From assembly GCA_009746045.1 (NCBI GenBank), contig RPFO01000156.1, positions 5,011,091 through 5,075,090 on the forward strand: a DNA stretch of 64,000 nucleotides, in the 5' to 3' direction. The position numbers and the translations under genes were made by a program. Of this stretch, positions 10,936 to 24,200 are shown piece by piece (within the stretch, counting starts at the first letter, position 1; the number at the start of each line of letters is the position of its first letter). Under the pieces are notes generated by a model. It was not told the origin of the DNA. It searched no databases and saw only the letters and a list, made by a program, of their open reading frames with translations. This stretch comes from Mesostigma viride. Its lineage: Eukaryota; Streptophyta; Mesostigmatophyceae; Mesostigmatales; Mesostigmataceae.

Positions 10936-11149
10936 TGGTCACGCAATGCTCCCTGCTAAACCTCTCATCTGCCACTTGCGGGCGGCCTATAAAGGCCTTC
11001 CTGGTCACAGCTGTCTCGTGTCCCGGGCGCAGAATCTTGAAGTATACTGTGGCGTGGTGCGGCGCTTACTGGCCAGTGGCCAGTCAGCTAGTGAGCGTCT
11101 GGCGACCAACGCACGGGAGTGGACAGCCACCTGCCACGGGGCCTGGGGG

Positions 11150-11475
11150 CACTGGGCCATTGTTGACTGGCGGAAGCTACTAGAAGTACTGTAGTACTAG
11201 GGAGACTTGCGGCGGAGAGCCGGCTGGAACTTATGGTGACACGGCCAAGTGCGGCGTCACTAGGTAGTAGCTTTGCAGATTCAACACGGCCATTATGTGG
11301 CGACCAGTGACTGCCAAGTAGCATGTGCAACACCGCCACTATGTGGCGTCTTGGGAACTGTCATTTGGGGGTGATATCGCCACAAATTGCTAAATTTAGC
11401 GCTACACCGCCACATGTATTTGGCGAGCAAACGCCACTAATCGAAACACTGACGAAAACTCACGAAAACTCACGA
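11150..11475 (-). repeat. Dispersed GTGGCG/CGCCAC repeat
   Basis: This AT- and CGCCAC-rich segment ends at CGCCACTAATCGAAAC. Its reverse complement aligns with 43182-43260 (TTTCGATTAGTGGCG ... TGTGGCGGTG). A related segment lies at 44795-44930. No coding potential is seen, and it is probably an unclassified non-autonomous repeat. Confidence 0.5.
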
Positions 11476-11819
11476 AAATCGGTTGTCGAGGCAAAGGGAA
11501 AAGTCCAATCCAAGCGTTATCCGTAGGTACCTCGCTGCCAGATTCTATAAAGGGTTCCATGCGCTGACCCGCGCCGACCAAGCTTTCTTCTTTGGGTTTG
11601 GGGTCTCCCAACTTTCCGTGTAGAGCGGGCCTTAGTGTTTTCGGCACCTCACATTTAGTACAAAATTTCGGTTCGTTAGTACGGTTTACTCGAGAAATCT
11701 GGTCGGATACTGATTAGTACAATTCCTACCCGATCAAATCCGAGACGAAAGTACTAATGTCGCAAATATTTAGTACGTGCAACTCGCTTCATTAGTATGA
11801 TGGCGAGGTCGTCAGCTCG

Positions 11820-12600
11820 TGGAGCCACATCTGCAGCGAGAGGTTTCACGTGCTGCTCGAGGGCTTCCTAAAGGATGGAGCGGAATGTGGGTGTGGAAAT
11901 AGAAGGAGCCCAGATCTCGCCATCAGAGCGCATGAGATGGGAGCAGAGGATGAGGTGCTGAAGTCAGGGGCGGGGTTGGGCCCCCTCCGTCCCATAGTTG
12001 AGGTTCCATCATACGGTGCCGTCTGGGAAGATGAGGCGGTCGATGCTGTGGAGATGGAGGGCCGAGATGAGGCGGTCGATGCTGTGGAGATGGAGGGCCA
12101 GCTCATAAAGCGAGGCGTAGTCCCCATAGAAGATGCAGTGCAGAGAAGTGCTTGCACGGACATCTTGGTCCAGTTGTGATCGTCGACTTTGAAGGGTTGG
12201 GGCCGAAACCGCGGTTCTGCGGGGCGCGATTCTGCTGCATGGGCGACTGCGTTTGGGATCAGGCGATGCCAAGGGCGAGGCCGCAGGAGCCGAGTGCACT
12301 ACTAACGCTTGAGTCGTGTCACCGCTGCCTAGCTGGTAGGCCGGGCGGAGCTACAGCCGGAGCTGCAGGAGAATTTTCTTGGCTCATCGCAGCCGCCAGG
12401 CTGCGTTGCGTAGTCGAGCGTCTGCTCGCCATAAGATTGCGTTTTAGTTTCGGGAAAATATGTCAGCGTGTGCATCTTAGAAAGACGAAGCGATTGTGAT
12501 ATTCACGGCCGAATTTGGTGCCCAAACGTGAAAGTACGTTATGAGCGCCGCCGTCAGCCATGGCTACCTCTTGGCTCGTGTTTTCAGGATATGATGGAAA
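11820..12600 (-). mobile_element. LINE family B 5' part, decayed
   Basis: On the minus strand 12570-12360 matches the 5' end and ORF1 start of the copy at 63050-63250. 12300-11830 encodes an ORF1 segment (FYGDYASLYELALHLHSIDR) that aligns with LFFGSHASLLELCRQLFIQG of the 63.4-kb copy. A 36-bp internal tandem duplication (GATGAGGCGGTCGATGCTGT ...) lies at 12030-12100. Stops and frameshifts are present. Confidence 0.6.
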
Positions 12601-13355
12601 TGGAGGTAGATATGTGTAGCCGTGGACAAAATTATGGCTATCAATAAAGTGTTACGGCCTGCGATGATTGTCTGATTGATATGTAGAACGCTTCACGTTG
12701 GCTAACATAATTTTCGACTTAATAGTGTGAGCGCAGCAGCGCATAGAGCAAAGTGTTGGCGAATATACTACCGTATAAATATCATTGAAAGCTCACGCAG
12801 CACAACAACATCTACACCTAAACACATTCAGAGGGCTTCATCATAAATTTTGCATGGCACTTACAACCAGAATTGGAGATCTCCTCAATCTAACTAGCTA
12901 AAGCATCCGGGGTATCATATACAAGGCAGGCTGGCATTAGACCCTTCAGCACTGGACCCCCGCAACATCCAATTTCCAGCCTTCTTGCGAACGGTATGCA
13001 ATGCCAAGCCCAGGCAGACTTGTGCATTGCATACACTCGTGGCCAACCTCTTCATTGTGCTAACATTAATGGACACATTGAATAAAGGTGGGGATAAGCT
13101 AACTCTGAAAAATCTCAATCGACTGCGTACGCCATGAAGAGTCCTCAATTGGTCGGACTTATTTCCTCTGCTGTGACTTGCGCCAGCACAGCGCCAGCCA
13201 GAAGCAGACACGCCAGCCAATGGCCATGCTGTTGTTTGCCACACCACCACGGGCACAGCCCCCCCCCCCCCCCAAAGAGCAGTTTTTTGACCAGCTGGCG
13301 TCAGTGAAGAAATCTCAAGTAGAGTCGGCATAGATCCTTTGACAAAACCCAAAAG
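12601..13355. other. Intergenic stretch, nothing recognised
   Basis: Moderately AT-rich sequence with no exon, domain or repeat that can be supported. A C16 tract lies at 13258-13273. Confidence 0.35.
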
Positions 13356-13356
13356 C

Positions 13357-13421
<65 letters not shown>

Positions 13422-13431
13422 TCTCTCTCCC

Positions 13432-13473
<42 letters not shown>

Positions 13474-13700
13474 ACCCCACCCCACCCCCAGCCCCAGCCC
13501 CAGCCCCAGCCCCAGCCCCAGCCCCAGCCCCAGCCCCAGCCCCAGCCCCACCCCCACCCCACCCCCAGCCCCAGCCCCAGCCCCAGCCCCACCCCCACCC
13601 CCGTACTCGCCCACGCACGCCCGCGCCACACCATGCACGCCCACGCCCACACATGCCCACGCCCACACATGCCCCCGCACACACACGCCCCCGCATGCCC
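13356..13700. repeat. Compound low-complexity block (CT)n, poly-C, (CCCCAG)n
   Basis: A (CT)n run at about 13358-13429 is followed by a C homopolymer of nearly 40 bases (13434-13473). Then come CCCAC units, a (CCCCAG)n run at 13488-13595, and CACGCC/ACATGCCC units that grade into the 10-bp satellite. Confidence 0.9.
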
Positions 13701-15135
13701 ATGCATGCCCATGCATGCCCATGCATGCCCATGCATGCCCATGCATGCCCATGCATGCCCATGCATGCCCATGCATGCCCATGCATGCCCATGCATGCCC
13801 ATGCATGCCCATGCATGCCCATGCATGCCCATGCATGCCCATGCATGCCCATGCATGCCCATGCATGCCCATGCATGCCCATGCATGCCCATGCATGCCC
13901 ATGCATGCCCATGCATGCCCATGCATGCCCATGCATGCCCATGCATGCCCATGCATGCCCATGCATGCCCATGCATGCCCATGCATGCCCATGCATGCCC
14001 ATGCATGCCCATGCATGCCCATGCATGCCCATGCATGCCCATGCATGCCCATGCATGCCCATGCATGCCCATGCATGCCCATGCATGCCCATGCATGCCC
14101 ATGCATGCCCATGCATGCCCATGCATGCCCATGCATGCCCATGCATGCCCATGCATGCCCATGCATGCCCATGCATGCCCATGCATGCCCATGCATGCCC
14201 ATGCATGCCCATGCATGCCCATGCATGCCCATGCATGCCCATGCATGCCCATGCATGCCCATGCATGCCCATGCATGCCCATGCATGCCCATGCATGCCC
14301 ATGCATGCCCATGCATGCCCATGCATGCCCATGCATGCCCATGCATGCCCATGCATGCCCATGCATGCCCATGCATGCCCATGCATGCCCATGCATGCCC
14401 ATGCATGCCCATGCATGCCCATGCATGCCCATGCATGCCCATGCATGCCCATGCATGCCCATGCATGCCCATGCATGCCCATGCATGCCCATGCATGCCC
14501 ATGCATGCCCATGCATGCCCATGCATGCCCATGCATGCCCATGCATGCCCATGCATGCCCATGCATGCCCATGCATGCCCATGCATGCCCATGCATGCCC
14601 ATGCATGCCCATGCATGCCCATGCATGCCCATGCATGCCCATGCATGCCCATGCATGCCCATGCATGCCCATGCATGCCCATGCATGCCCATGCATGCCC
14701 ATGCATGCCCATGCATGCCCATGCATGCCCATGCATGCCCATGCATGCCCATGCATGCCCATGCATGCCCATGCATGCCCATGCATGCCCATGCATGCCC
14801 ATGCATGCCCATGCATGCCCATGCATGCCCATGCATGCCCATGCATGCCCATGCATGCCCATGCATGCCCATGCATGCCCATGCATGCCCATGCATGCCC
14901 ATGCATGCCCATGCATGCCCATGCATGCCCATGCATGCCCATGCATGCCCATGCATGCCCATGCATGCCCATGCATGCCCATGCATGCCCATGCATGCCC
15001 ATGCATGCCCATGCATGCCCATGCATGCCCATGCATGCCCATGCATGCCCATGCATGCCCATGCATGCCCATGCATGCCCATGCATGCCCATGCATGCCC
15101 ATGCATGCCCATGCATGCCCATGCATGCCCATGCA
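13701..15135. repeat. 10-bp satellite ATGCATGCCC, 143 perfect copies
   Basis: The unit ATGCATGCCC repeats without visible variation from 13701 to 15130, then breaks up into GC-rich CCCCG sequence. Open frames through it on both strands arise because 10 is not a multiple of 3 and the unit lacks stops. They are not genes. The array ends about 160 bp downstream of the ABCG stop codon. Confidence 0.97.
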
Positions 15136-15293
15136 GGCCCCCGCGCCCCCGCGCCCCGCCGCCCCCCCGCCCCCCCGCCCCGCCCTAAAAATGGGCAGCA
15201 GGACACCCAGCCAAACTGAGACCATCCATCTTCATTGAAAAGGCAAACCATTTCGCCGCATGAACAGAGATCCAAGTCACGCGCTATTTATGT

Positions 15294-18200
15294 TCAGAAC
15301 AAGACATGCATCCAGAGAGCTATGACTACTTTGCGTAGGTTGGGATGGCCCCTACTGTGACCTCTGCAGCAACCGCTACAGTGACCATAGAGCGACCGCG
15401 GCACGTACGCTAGCAGCACGCCCAGTCCCAGCCACTTGTTGGTGTCATCCATGTCCAGCTGGCGAAGCACGTCCCTGGGAGTGATCGTGCAGTTGGGGTC
15501 ATTGTTGGCGCCTTTTGGGCACCCGTAGATCTGTTTAGTGGAGAGAGGCCGGTTGCAGGGGAGTTGGGGAGGGGGTCGTGATGGCGTTGTTGATGAGATA
15601 GGTCAGCAGGAACCGTTGATCAGGGAGGCTGACAGGCATGCTAGAAGGACAGGCTTCCTGATACACATCGTAGATAAATGTGATGCAAAGGAAACAAATA
15701 GGATTAGCACGTTCACATGATCGTTAGAAAACAACGCCAGTGAATGGCGGCAAATTTGTCCACGCATCCCAAACGTGTGATTTTTTAGTATCCACAATTG
15801 CCTACCGTCAAACTTGCAATTTCTCTATCAAAAAATGTGCGTCCCAAATGAGAACGCAAAACTAGGTGATGCTATCTTTTCCTCTCCACGCTCCGCCTCA
15901 AACTCAGTTGTCTAACAAGACATGTCAGTGACGACTTAAATGGAAAGGAAATGCTACTCTATTTGCCCCCTTCCCACGCACCGAGGTGTCGTCCTCAAAC
16001 TCGTTGACCACGAGCGCCTCGAGGGACCACTTGAAGAGTGACAGGTAGTGGAGCCAGATCCAGTAGCCAGGGATGTTGTCCTGCGAGATGAAGAAGCCTG
16101 AGGGGGGGGGGGGGGGGGGGAGACAGCGGGGACAGCAGGAAGGTCAGGATGACAGGAAATGGATGGGTCATGATGGTGACCGCGATGTTGTCCTACGAGA
16201 TGAAGAAGCCTGAAGGGGGTTGGGGGTGGGGAGTTGTGGTTACGCATCCCCCCACAGATGAGAGGCACATAACCCCAGTAGCGGAACTTGTAGACAAGTG
16301 CGGGCTCTCCCATGCAACCAACCAAGCAGCCACAACAACAACACCCTGCCCACTTTCAAGCCTAGGTTTGAAAGTGGGCAGGATGCCCTAGTTTAAGGGG
16401 ACGGGACATGCCCGAATTTTTTGGCGCCAAAAAATTCGCGCCGGAACCGAAGGTAATAAATTTCACGTGCACGGTGTGCGCACCCCTTGCGGAAGTGGCC
16501 ATGGCGACTGCGTTCAGGCGAAACTACCACACTAGGGCAGGCGAAATGCAAAAATTTTACTCGAATCTAAAAGACGATGAGTTTATGATGTTAGTTTGTT
16601 GCGGAAATCAGCTGGTTTACAATATCGCTGTTGTTTTTTTATGCCATCGGCATGGGGGGTAATCTGAATTTTTTGGTCGCGCGGAATAAAATAGAATTCA
16701 TGATAGCGGCAGTAAAATCGCGGTTTTTAGGGTTGTTTTGACCGTGAAGCAGGCGTTAATATCGGTTGCATCGAATTCTAAACCGCGCTGGTGCTTTTTG
16801 CCAGATTTTCGGCCATTATCGGTAAGTAATTGTTCAGACCTGCGCAGTGCGTGTCTGACCTGTCCATGGAAGAACGGCGGTTGTTGCGCGCCTGGGCGAG
16901 GGATTTACGAGGGCGAGGTACAGATTTGTCGCGAATGTTATCTGCTATCAGTGCTTTCTTCTATGAGCTCATCGTTCGAGGTTTTTTGCGTTCTTTTTGG
17001 GCAGTTTCCGCCAGCTATCTCGCCGTCGCTTGCCGTTGTGTTGTCGAATACCTGGCAGCTTTAGATTGTTTTCGTTGATGTCGTGATCAGGGCCGCTTCA
17101 GTCGCAGCCTATAGCTCTTCAGGAAGGTATAAGGCATTTCATAAAACGTGTTCCGGCAAGGATGTTGTGCGTATGGACGCTTCTTGTTGTGTGAGAGTGA
17201 CGCACCCTCTCTTCGCAGCGGCATCACAGCGCTCATGCGCTGAAGGGCCGCCAATGGTTTCTTTGCATTTTATCGTGCAGGGATGGAAGTGTTTTAGTGA
17301 TGATGATGTTGGAGATATTGCATTTGTGTGACTGCATGTAGATAGCTGGCACCAATGGTTGTTTGAGCTTTCCTTTGTTATGATGATGTGACAAGACTAC
17401 AATGTGCTGAGCCAACCATGGTTGACATGCATGACTGCATGCAAGCTATATATACCATGTTCCTGCTTGGTTCCTTGCCCTCCATAGTCCCAGTTTGTCA
17501 TCCATGCCGGGGAGGACAGTTTAGGAGGTGTTGTTGAGTTGATTAGCTTGGTTGTCATCAACCTTACACTCTAACCTAGGAGAAACATAGGAAATGCTGC
17601 TTAGGCATATTAGGGCTACCATCGTCAAGGCTATGAACATATTTACAAGGCTGGCCATGCTGGAGGGATGATGAAGACATATGAGGTGCGTGGCCACCCC
17701 TTCGTACATTGTAAACATACTCAGCATGGTTTTGGTGCATGTTGGATGGCATATGAAGTGGCACTGTGGGGTTACTAACTTACTGAGTGGTCCTTAGCGC
17801 CTTGTCAGGTGGTCATATAGGAAACCCATCAACTTGAGTAGTTCTTGTCACAATGACCCCCACGTTGAGCATGCGTTGCCGTCAGCGTGCAAGAGTTAAT
17901 TATGTGTGCTTTGGTCAGTTTGCAGATGTCTTTGATGAAGAAGGAGGTGCTAGTGTGGCTGAATGGTTACTATAATTTCCTTGTAGTGTCTACATGGGTG
18001 GCCGTCTTGGAATGGTTGTAACTTGGGCAGTTCTTGTCAGAATGGCGTCAAACCTGGAACATAGGAGGTACCATATGTGCAGAGGATGGTAGTGTGTGGT
18101 TTGGCCAGTTTTCACGTGGCTTAGATGTATAAAGGGGTGTTAGTGTGGTTAAATACTAGCTAAAACCTCCGTCAGCGTCATCACAGGTGGCAATCTAGGA

Positions 18201-21200
18201 ATATCCATCAAATAGGGCTGCGCTTGTCAGAATGACCTGAAAATTTGGGGCTGCATGTCCCCCCCTCTCTAGTATTTGAAAATATAAGATATGGCATGAT
18301 TCCATGTGTTTATGATTTGTTTTATTTTTTTTGTGAAAAAAAGTACCCTTTTTGCGGGAAAATCCATCAATGTGTCTAAACATCATTATTTTGTGCTCAA
18401 AATTAGGCAGACTTTCTCAAAAGTGGGGGAACTAATTGGAAATATATGATTTGGTCCAAATATGTTTGCCCATTGTCCTAGGGAAAATATGCCAAAAGTA
18501 GCGTCTTTTTCTATTTTTAGCGCGTAACCGGCATCTGGTGGGGGCTAGTACCCCCCCCAAGTGGTTGGAATTTTTTTTTTTAATCATATTTATGGTTCCC
18601 AATCATAATTGGATTTTTAGCACATGCATAGGTATGGTTTCCAGAAAAGTGCCCTTTAGGCATATCCCCTCCCCTTAAGGACCTCGCTGGCTATCCACTG
18701 CCTTTGAGGGCACCGCAGAAGAGGAGCACGAAGGCTTTTTGAAGGGACGCCACTTGCTAGTCAATGCCACTCGTTTCGGGCGCCTGACCTAGAACAGGAA
18801 CAGGAATGCTAGAAGCCGAGCAAGAGGGCAGACTGCACCAGGTCACCTGCACTATTCTTTTTCATCTTTAATTAGGCCCACGTACTCTAGAAGACGAGCG
18901 TGAGGTATGGTAGGGTGTTAGGGGCGCGCACCCCACACGGGGACGGGGACCACCCAACGTTGTGCAGGGGTTTCGTTAGGCGCACGTACCGCAGAAGAGG
19001 AACATGCGGTGTGGTGGGGTGATAGGGGCACACTAGACTAAACGGGGTTTGGGCCAACCCTGAACCCAAGTTAAGCCCACGTACCGCAGAAGAGGAACAT
19101 GAACGCGAACAGCGCCGTCGTGGCCGAGTTGCCGATGATGAAGTCCGGGACGACCACGGACATGAACATGACAAACGCGTTTGCCGCGAGCATGACCACC
19201 CAGATGACAAACGCGGCAAAGAAGAAGCGCTCCGCGCCCGGCGCCAGGTCGACCATCCAATACGAGATCACCGGGTACAGCACGGCGATGAACGCAAAGT
19301 AGGGCATGTTGACGAGGGCCATGGATATCGCGTACGACGACGGGCGGTAGGCCCCGCGCGACGTCTCCCGGATGAAAATGTTGCGCTCCATGATGAACAG
19401 CGGGAGCGCCTCAGTGGACGTGAAGATGAACAGGGCAATCGTGTAGGCGAAGTAGGACGTGCGCATGAGCACGCCCTCGTAGCCCGTGCCAGGGTTGAGG
19501 AAGGTCGTCCCCAGCATGATGCCTGCCATGATGGCCAGGCCCACGCGGGCAAAGAACAGCTCCTTGGTGCGACGGACGTTCAGGATTGCACGGTCGAGCA
19601 GGACAAACGTCTCGGCCAACGGGTTGTTGGCAAACTTGGAGGGGGACACCTGGGGGGCGTGGGGGGAGAGGAGGGGGCGCGAGGGGGAGGAGGGGAGCGG
19701 GGAAATATGGGAAGGGAGAATGAGCATCCAACAAACAAAGGCACCTAGGGCATGACAACTCACCCCCCTTCCTTTCCCCTTATCCCGCACCACCTCGAAT
19801 GACACAAACAGATCCAGGCGACTAGGGAGCTATGGCTCTAGCCCCCCTCCTCCACCTGCCACAAGGTGGTCATTGTGGCATGGCAGCGAGTACACACAAA
19901 AATTTACGAGGGCACACGAATCTACCCGACACCTTGCGTGTCGTGTTCCCGTTCCATATGCCCCCTCACCTTTTGTGCATCTGCCCCACGGTGCTCGCCG
20001 CGGCATGTGCATCTGCCCCACGGTGCTCGCCGCGGCATGTGCATCTGCCCCACGGTGCTCGCCGCGGCATGTGCATCTGCCCCACGGTGCTCGCCGCGGC
20101 ATGTGCATCTGCCCCACGGTGCTCGCCGCGGCATGTGCATCTGCCCCACGGTGCTCGCCGCGGCATGTGCATCTGCCCCAAGGTGCTCGCCGCGGCATGT
20201 GCATCTGCCCCACGGTGCTCGCCGCGGCATGTGCATCTGCCCCACGGTGCTCGCCGCGGCATGTGCATCTGCCCCACGGTGCTCGCCGCGGCATGTGCAT
20301 CTGCCCCACGGTGCTCGCCGCGGCATGTGCATCTGCCCCACGGTGCTCGCCGCGGCATGTGCATCTGCCCCACGGTGCTCGCCGCGGCATGTGCATCTGC
20401 CCCACGGTGCTCGCCGCGGCATGTGCATCTGCCCCACGGTGCTCGCCGCGGCATGTGCATCTGCCCCACGGTGCTCGCCGCGGCATGTGCATCTGCCCCA
20501 CGGTGCTCGCCGCGGCATGTGCATCTGCCCCACGGTGCTCGCCGCGGCATGTGCATCTGCCCCACGGTGCTCGCCGCGGCATGTGCATCTGCCCCACGGT
20601 GCTCGCCGCGGCATGTGCATCTGCCCCACGGTGCTCGCCGCGGCATGTGCATCTGCCCCACGGTGCTCGCCGCGGCATGTGCATCTGCCCCACGGTGCTC
20701 GCCGCGGCATGTGCATCTGCCCCACGGTGCTCGCCGCGGCATGTGCATCTGCCCCACGGTGCTCGCCGCGGCATGTGCATCTGCCCCACGGTGCTCGCCG
20801 CGGCATGTGCATCTGCCCCACGGTGCTCGCCGCGGCATGTGCATCTGCCCCACGGTGCTCGCCGCGGCATGTGCATCTGCCCCACGGTGCTCGCCGCGGC
20901 ATGTGCATCTGCCCCACGGTGCTCGCCGCGGCATGTGCATCTGCCCCACGGTGCTCGCCGCGGCATGTGCATCTGCCCCACGGTGCTCGCCGCGGCATGT
21001 GCATCTGCCCCACGGTGCTCGCCGCGGCATGTGCATCTGCCCCACGGTGCTCGCCGCGGCATGTGCATCTGCCCCACGGTGCTCGCCGCGGCATGTGCAT
21101 CTGCCCCACGGTGCTCGCCGCGGCATGTGCATCTGCCCCACGGTGCTCGCCGCGGCATGTGCATCTGCCCCACGGTGCTCGCCGCGGCATGTGCATCTGC

Positions 21201-24200
21201 CCCACGGTGCTCGCCGCGGCATGTGCATCTGCCCCACGGTGCTCGCCGCGGCATGTGCATCTGCCCCACGGTGCTCGCCGCGGCATGTGCATCTGCCCCA
21301 CGGTGCTCGCCGCGGCATGTGCATCTGCCCCACGGTGCTCGCCGCGGCATGTGCATCTGCCCCACGGTGCTCGCCGCGGCATGTGCATCTGCCCCACGGT
21401 GCTCGCCGCGGCATGTGCATCTGCCCCACGGTGCTCGCCGCGGCATGTGCATCTGCCCCACGGTGCTCGCCGCGGCTTGTGCATCTGCCCCACGGTGCTC
21501 GCCGCGGCATGTGCATCTGCCCCACGGTGCTCGCCGCGGCATGTGCATCTGCCCCACGGTGCTCGCCGCGGCATGTGCATCTGCCCCACGGTGCTCGCCG
21601 CGGCATGTGCATCTGCCCCACGGTGCTCGCCGCGGCATGTGCATCTGCCCCACGGTGCTCGCCGCGGCATGTGCATCTGCCCCACGGTGCTCGCCGCGGC
21701 ATGTGCATCTGCCCCACGGTGCTCGCCGCGGCATGTGCATCTGCCCCACGGTGCTCGCCGCGGCATGTGCATCTGCCCCACGGTGCTCGCCGCGGCATGT
21801 GCATCTGCCCCACGGTGCTCGCCGCGGCATGTGCATCTGCCCCACGGTGCTCGCCGCGGCATGTGCATCTGCCCCACGGTGCTCGCCGCGGCATGACTTG
21901 GAACAATACAAACGGACCAAGACGCAAAGTGTGCTGTCTCCCCCTTCACCACCTCCACGCTCCCCACTTGGGCTGTTTGTCGCCATCTCTTCTTCTCCTG
22001 GGCCTGGACGTGGTAGATGACGACCAATGACATCCCTAGTGTGGAACTCCATACCTACGGCCGATCCCCCCTCACCGCCTCCACCTGCACCACAGTGCTG
22101 GCATTAAATCAAATGAGACCAGTGAATCAAGGCCCTAATGTGCGCTACTGCCCCCGCTCACCTCCTCCACCTGCCCAACGATGCTCGTCGTCGCAAGCTT
22201 CCTCTCCTTGGCCTTGACGTGCTGGAACTCGGCCAACGACGACGTGGTCCCTTTGTCCTTCTTCAGGTCGTCCAGGGTGTCCAGCAGGAACTCAAAGGGG
22301 CTGACGCCCGCAGGCATTGGCGTGCCGAACTCGCCCATGTAGTCCCTGCACGCGCGCACCAACCAGCGACGGTCATTCGGTACCGGACGGATACCGCCCA
22401 TAGGGATGTGTATGCTGTCAGTCGTACGGATACCGCCCATCGGGATATGTATGCTGTCAGTTATGATAGGTGCTGTCAGTTATGATATCAGGTTGCTGGC
22501 ATGCGCTGCCGACACGTTCGCATGGCGTGGGCACTCACGTTTGCATGGCAGGGGCGTATCAAGTATCAACAAACGCCGGTCACAATCACACCCGTTTTTC
22601 TTGCGTGAGCTGGGCACCCACGGCATGGAATGGGCACGGCTTGAGTCCGGTGGTGTAGTTACTTCAGCTACACTGCTTACTGCTAAGTAGCCAATGGCAT
22701 CTGTTATCAGACCACCTAGAGCCCTGCCCGATATGTGCCGGGGGTATATCAGGGGTCTGTTCTAAGCACCTACCCGATCTGCGTGGGCGGCCCGTTGTAG
22801 ACCACATTGCCCTCGCTCATACAGATGACCTTGTCCAGGAGCGCGATGATGCGCGCGCTCGGCTGCGGGGTGTTTGGTGGCAGTGTGACAGGTGATAGAA
22901 ACAGGTAAGAGCGCGGCAGATGACCTAGTTCAGCAGCGCGATGATGCGCACGCTCGGCTGTGGGAAGACAGGCAAAATCCCTCGGGGTGGGGTTTGGGTG
23001 ATGCCAAATTTTAGGAATGAATAAGAACGTGTTGGGAATGGATAAGAACATGGCAGGGGGGAATACGCACCTGCTAGTAATGAATAGAAGCAGGCTAGGG
23101 CTGAATAAGAATATGTTAAGAAAGAAGAAGAACATGTTCGGAATGAATGAAAACATGTTACGAATCGATGAGAACATGTTGAGAATGAATAGCCACATGT
23201 CAGGAATCAATAACAACATGTTTGAAATTAACTGGAGCATCTTAAGAATGAATAAGACAAAGCATGTTAGGAATGAACAGCATATTAGGAATGAATAAAG
23301 AACATGTTAGGAATTAGTAAGAACATGTCAATAAGGAACCAAAACATGCTAGGAATGAACAAGAACATGTTAGAAAGGGATAAGCACATGTTAGGAATGA
23401 CTAAGAACATGATAGGAATCAACAAGAACATGTACGCAACGAATAAGACGATCAGGATGACACACAACAGAGCGACGATGCATGTACTCAGCGGAGAGGA
23501 TAGAAACGTACCCATGCCCCTCACCTCACCTGGTGGAATAAGACAGCAGTATGCCCCCTTCGCCTAAGGGCTGGGGTCACTAAATAAAACACCACCGGTG
23601 GTAGCGTCCGATATCTAACTAGACCCTGGCTCGCCTCACCTGGTGGATGGTCAGCACGATGGTGTGCCGCGTCTGCGCGAGCTTCGCCAGGATCTGTACG
23701 ACGTTCAGCGCGCTGTTGCTGTCCAGCCCGCTCGTCGGCTCGTCCAAAAACAGCACGGGCGGCTCGTGGATCATGTCCACCCCGATGGACACGCGGCGCC
23801 GCTCACCGCCCGAGACCCCGCGGTTCTGCTCGTCACCGATGATGGTGTTGCTCTGCGCGGTCAGGCCCAGCTGCTCCAGCAGCTGCTTCACCTGCCTGTG
23901 AGGGGGGCGAAGAATAGGTAGTAAAATAGTACTAGGAAGTAAACAATTAGGCCTTCCTTGAATGGTCAGGCCCAGCTGCTCCAGCAGCTGCTCCACCTGC
24001 CTGCAGAGGGGTAAATAACTAAATAAGCATTAGGTGACGGGGATAATGAACAATTTTTTTTTTTTTGGGGGGGGGGCGGATTCAGAGAAAGGGGACGCTC
24101 TGACGCAATTAAGGCTTATGGTAACAACAATTATGGAAGGGTGCTTATGGTAAACCCCTCCCCATCAAGGCCATGCCAGCAGCTGCTTCATGTGAGGGTC

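Noticed and set aside
12915-15275. Very long open frames on both strands through the ATGCATGCCC array
   Set aside because: The unit has no stop in any frame, so all frames stay open. The peptides are pure repeats with no other support.
16408-17078. Separate plus-strand gene within ABCG intron 8
   Set aside because: Two modest open frames without domain, start context or splice support.
13681-21894. CRISPR array
   Set aside because: Head-to-tail repeats without unique spacers in a eukaryotic intron or intergenic setting.
19830-22052. Open frames over 650 codons through the 32-bp satellite
   Set aside because: Same cause as above. The region lies inside an intron of a well-supported gene on the minus strand.
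23963-24011. Alternative real 5' end of ABCG exon 5
   Set aside because: The coding match stops after about 15 codons, while the copy at 23895 continues into the full exon.
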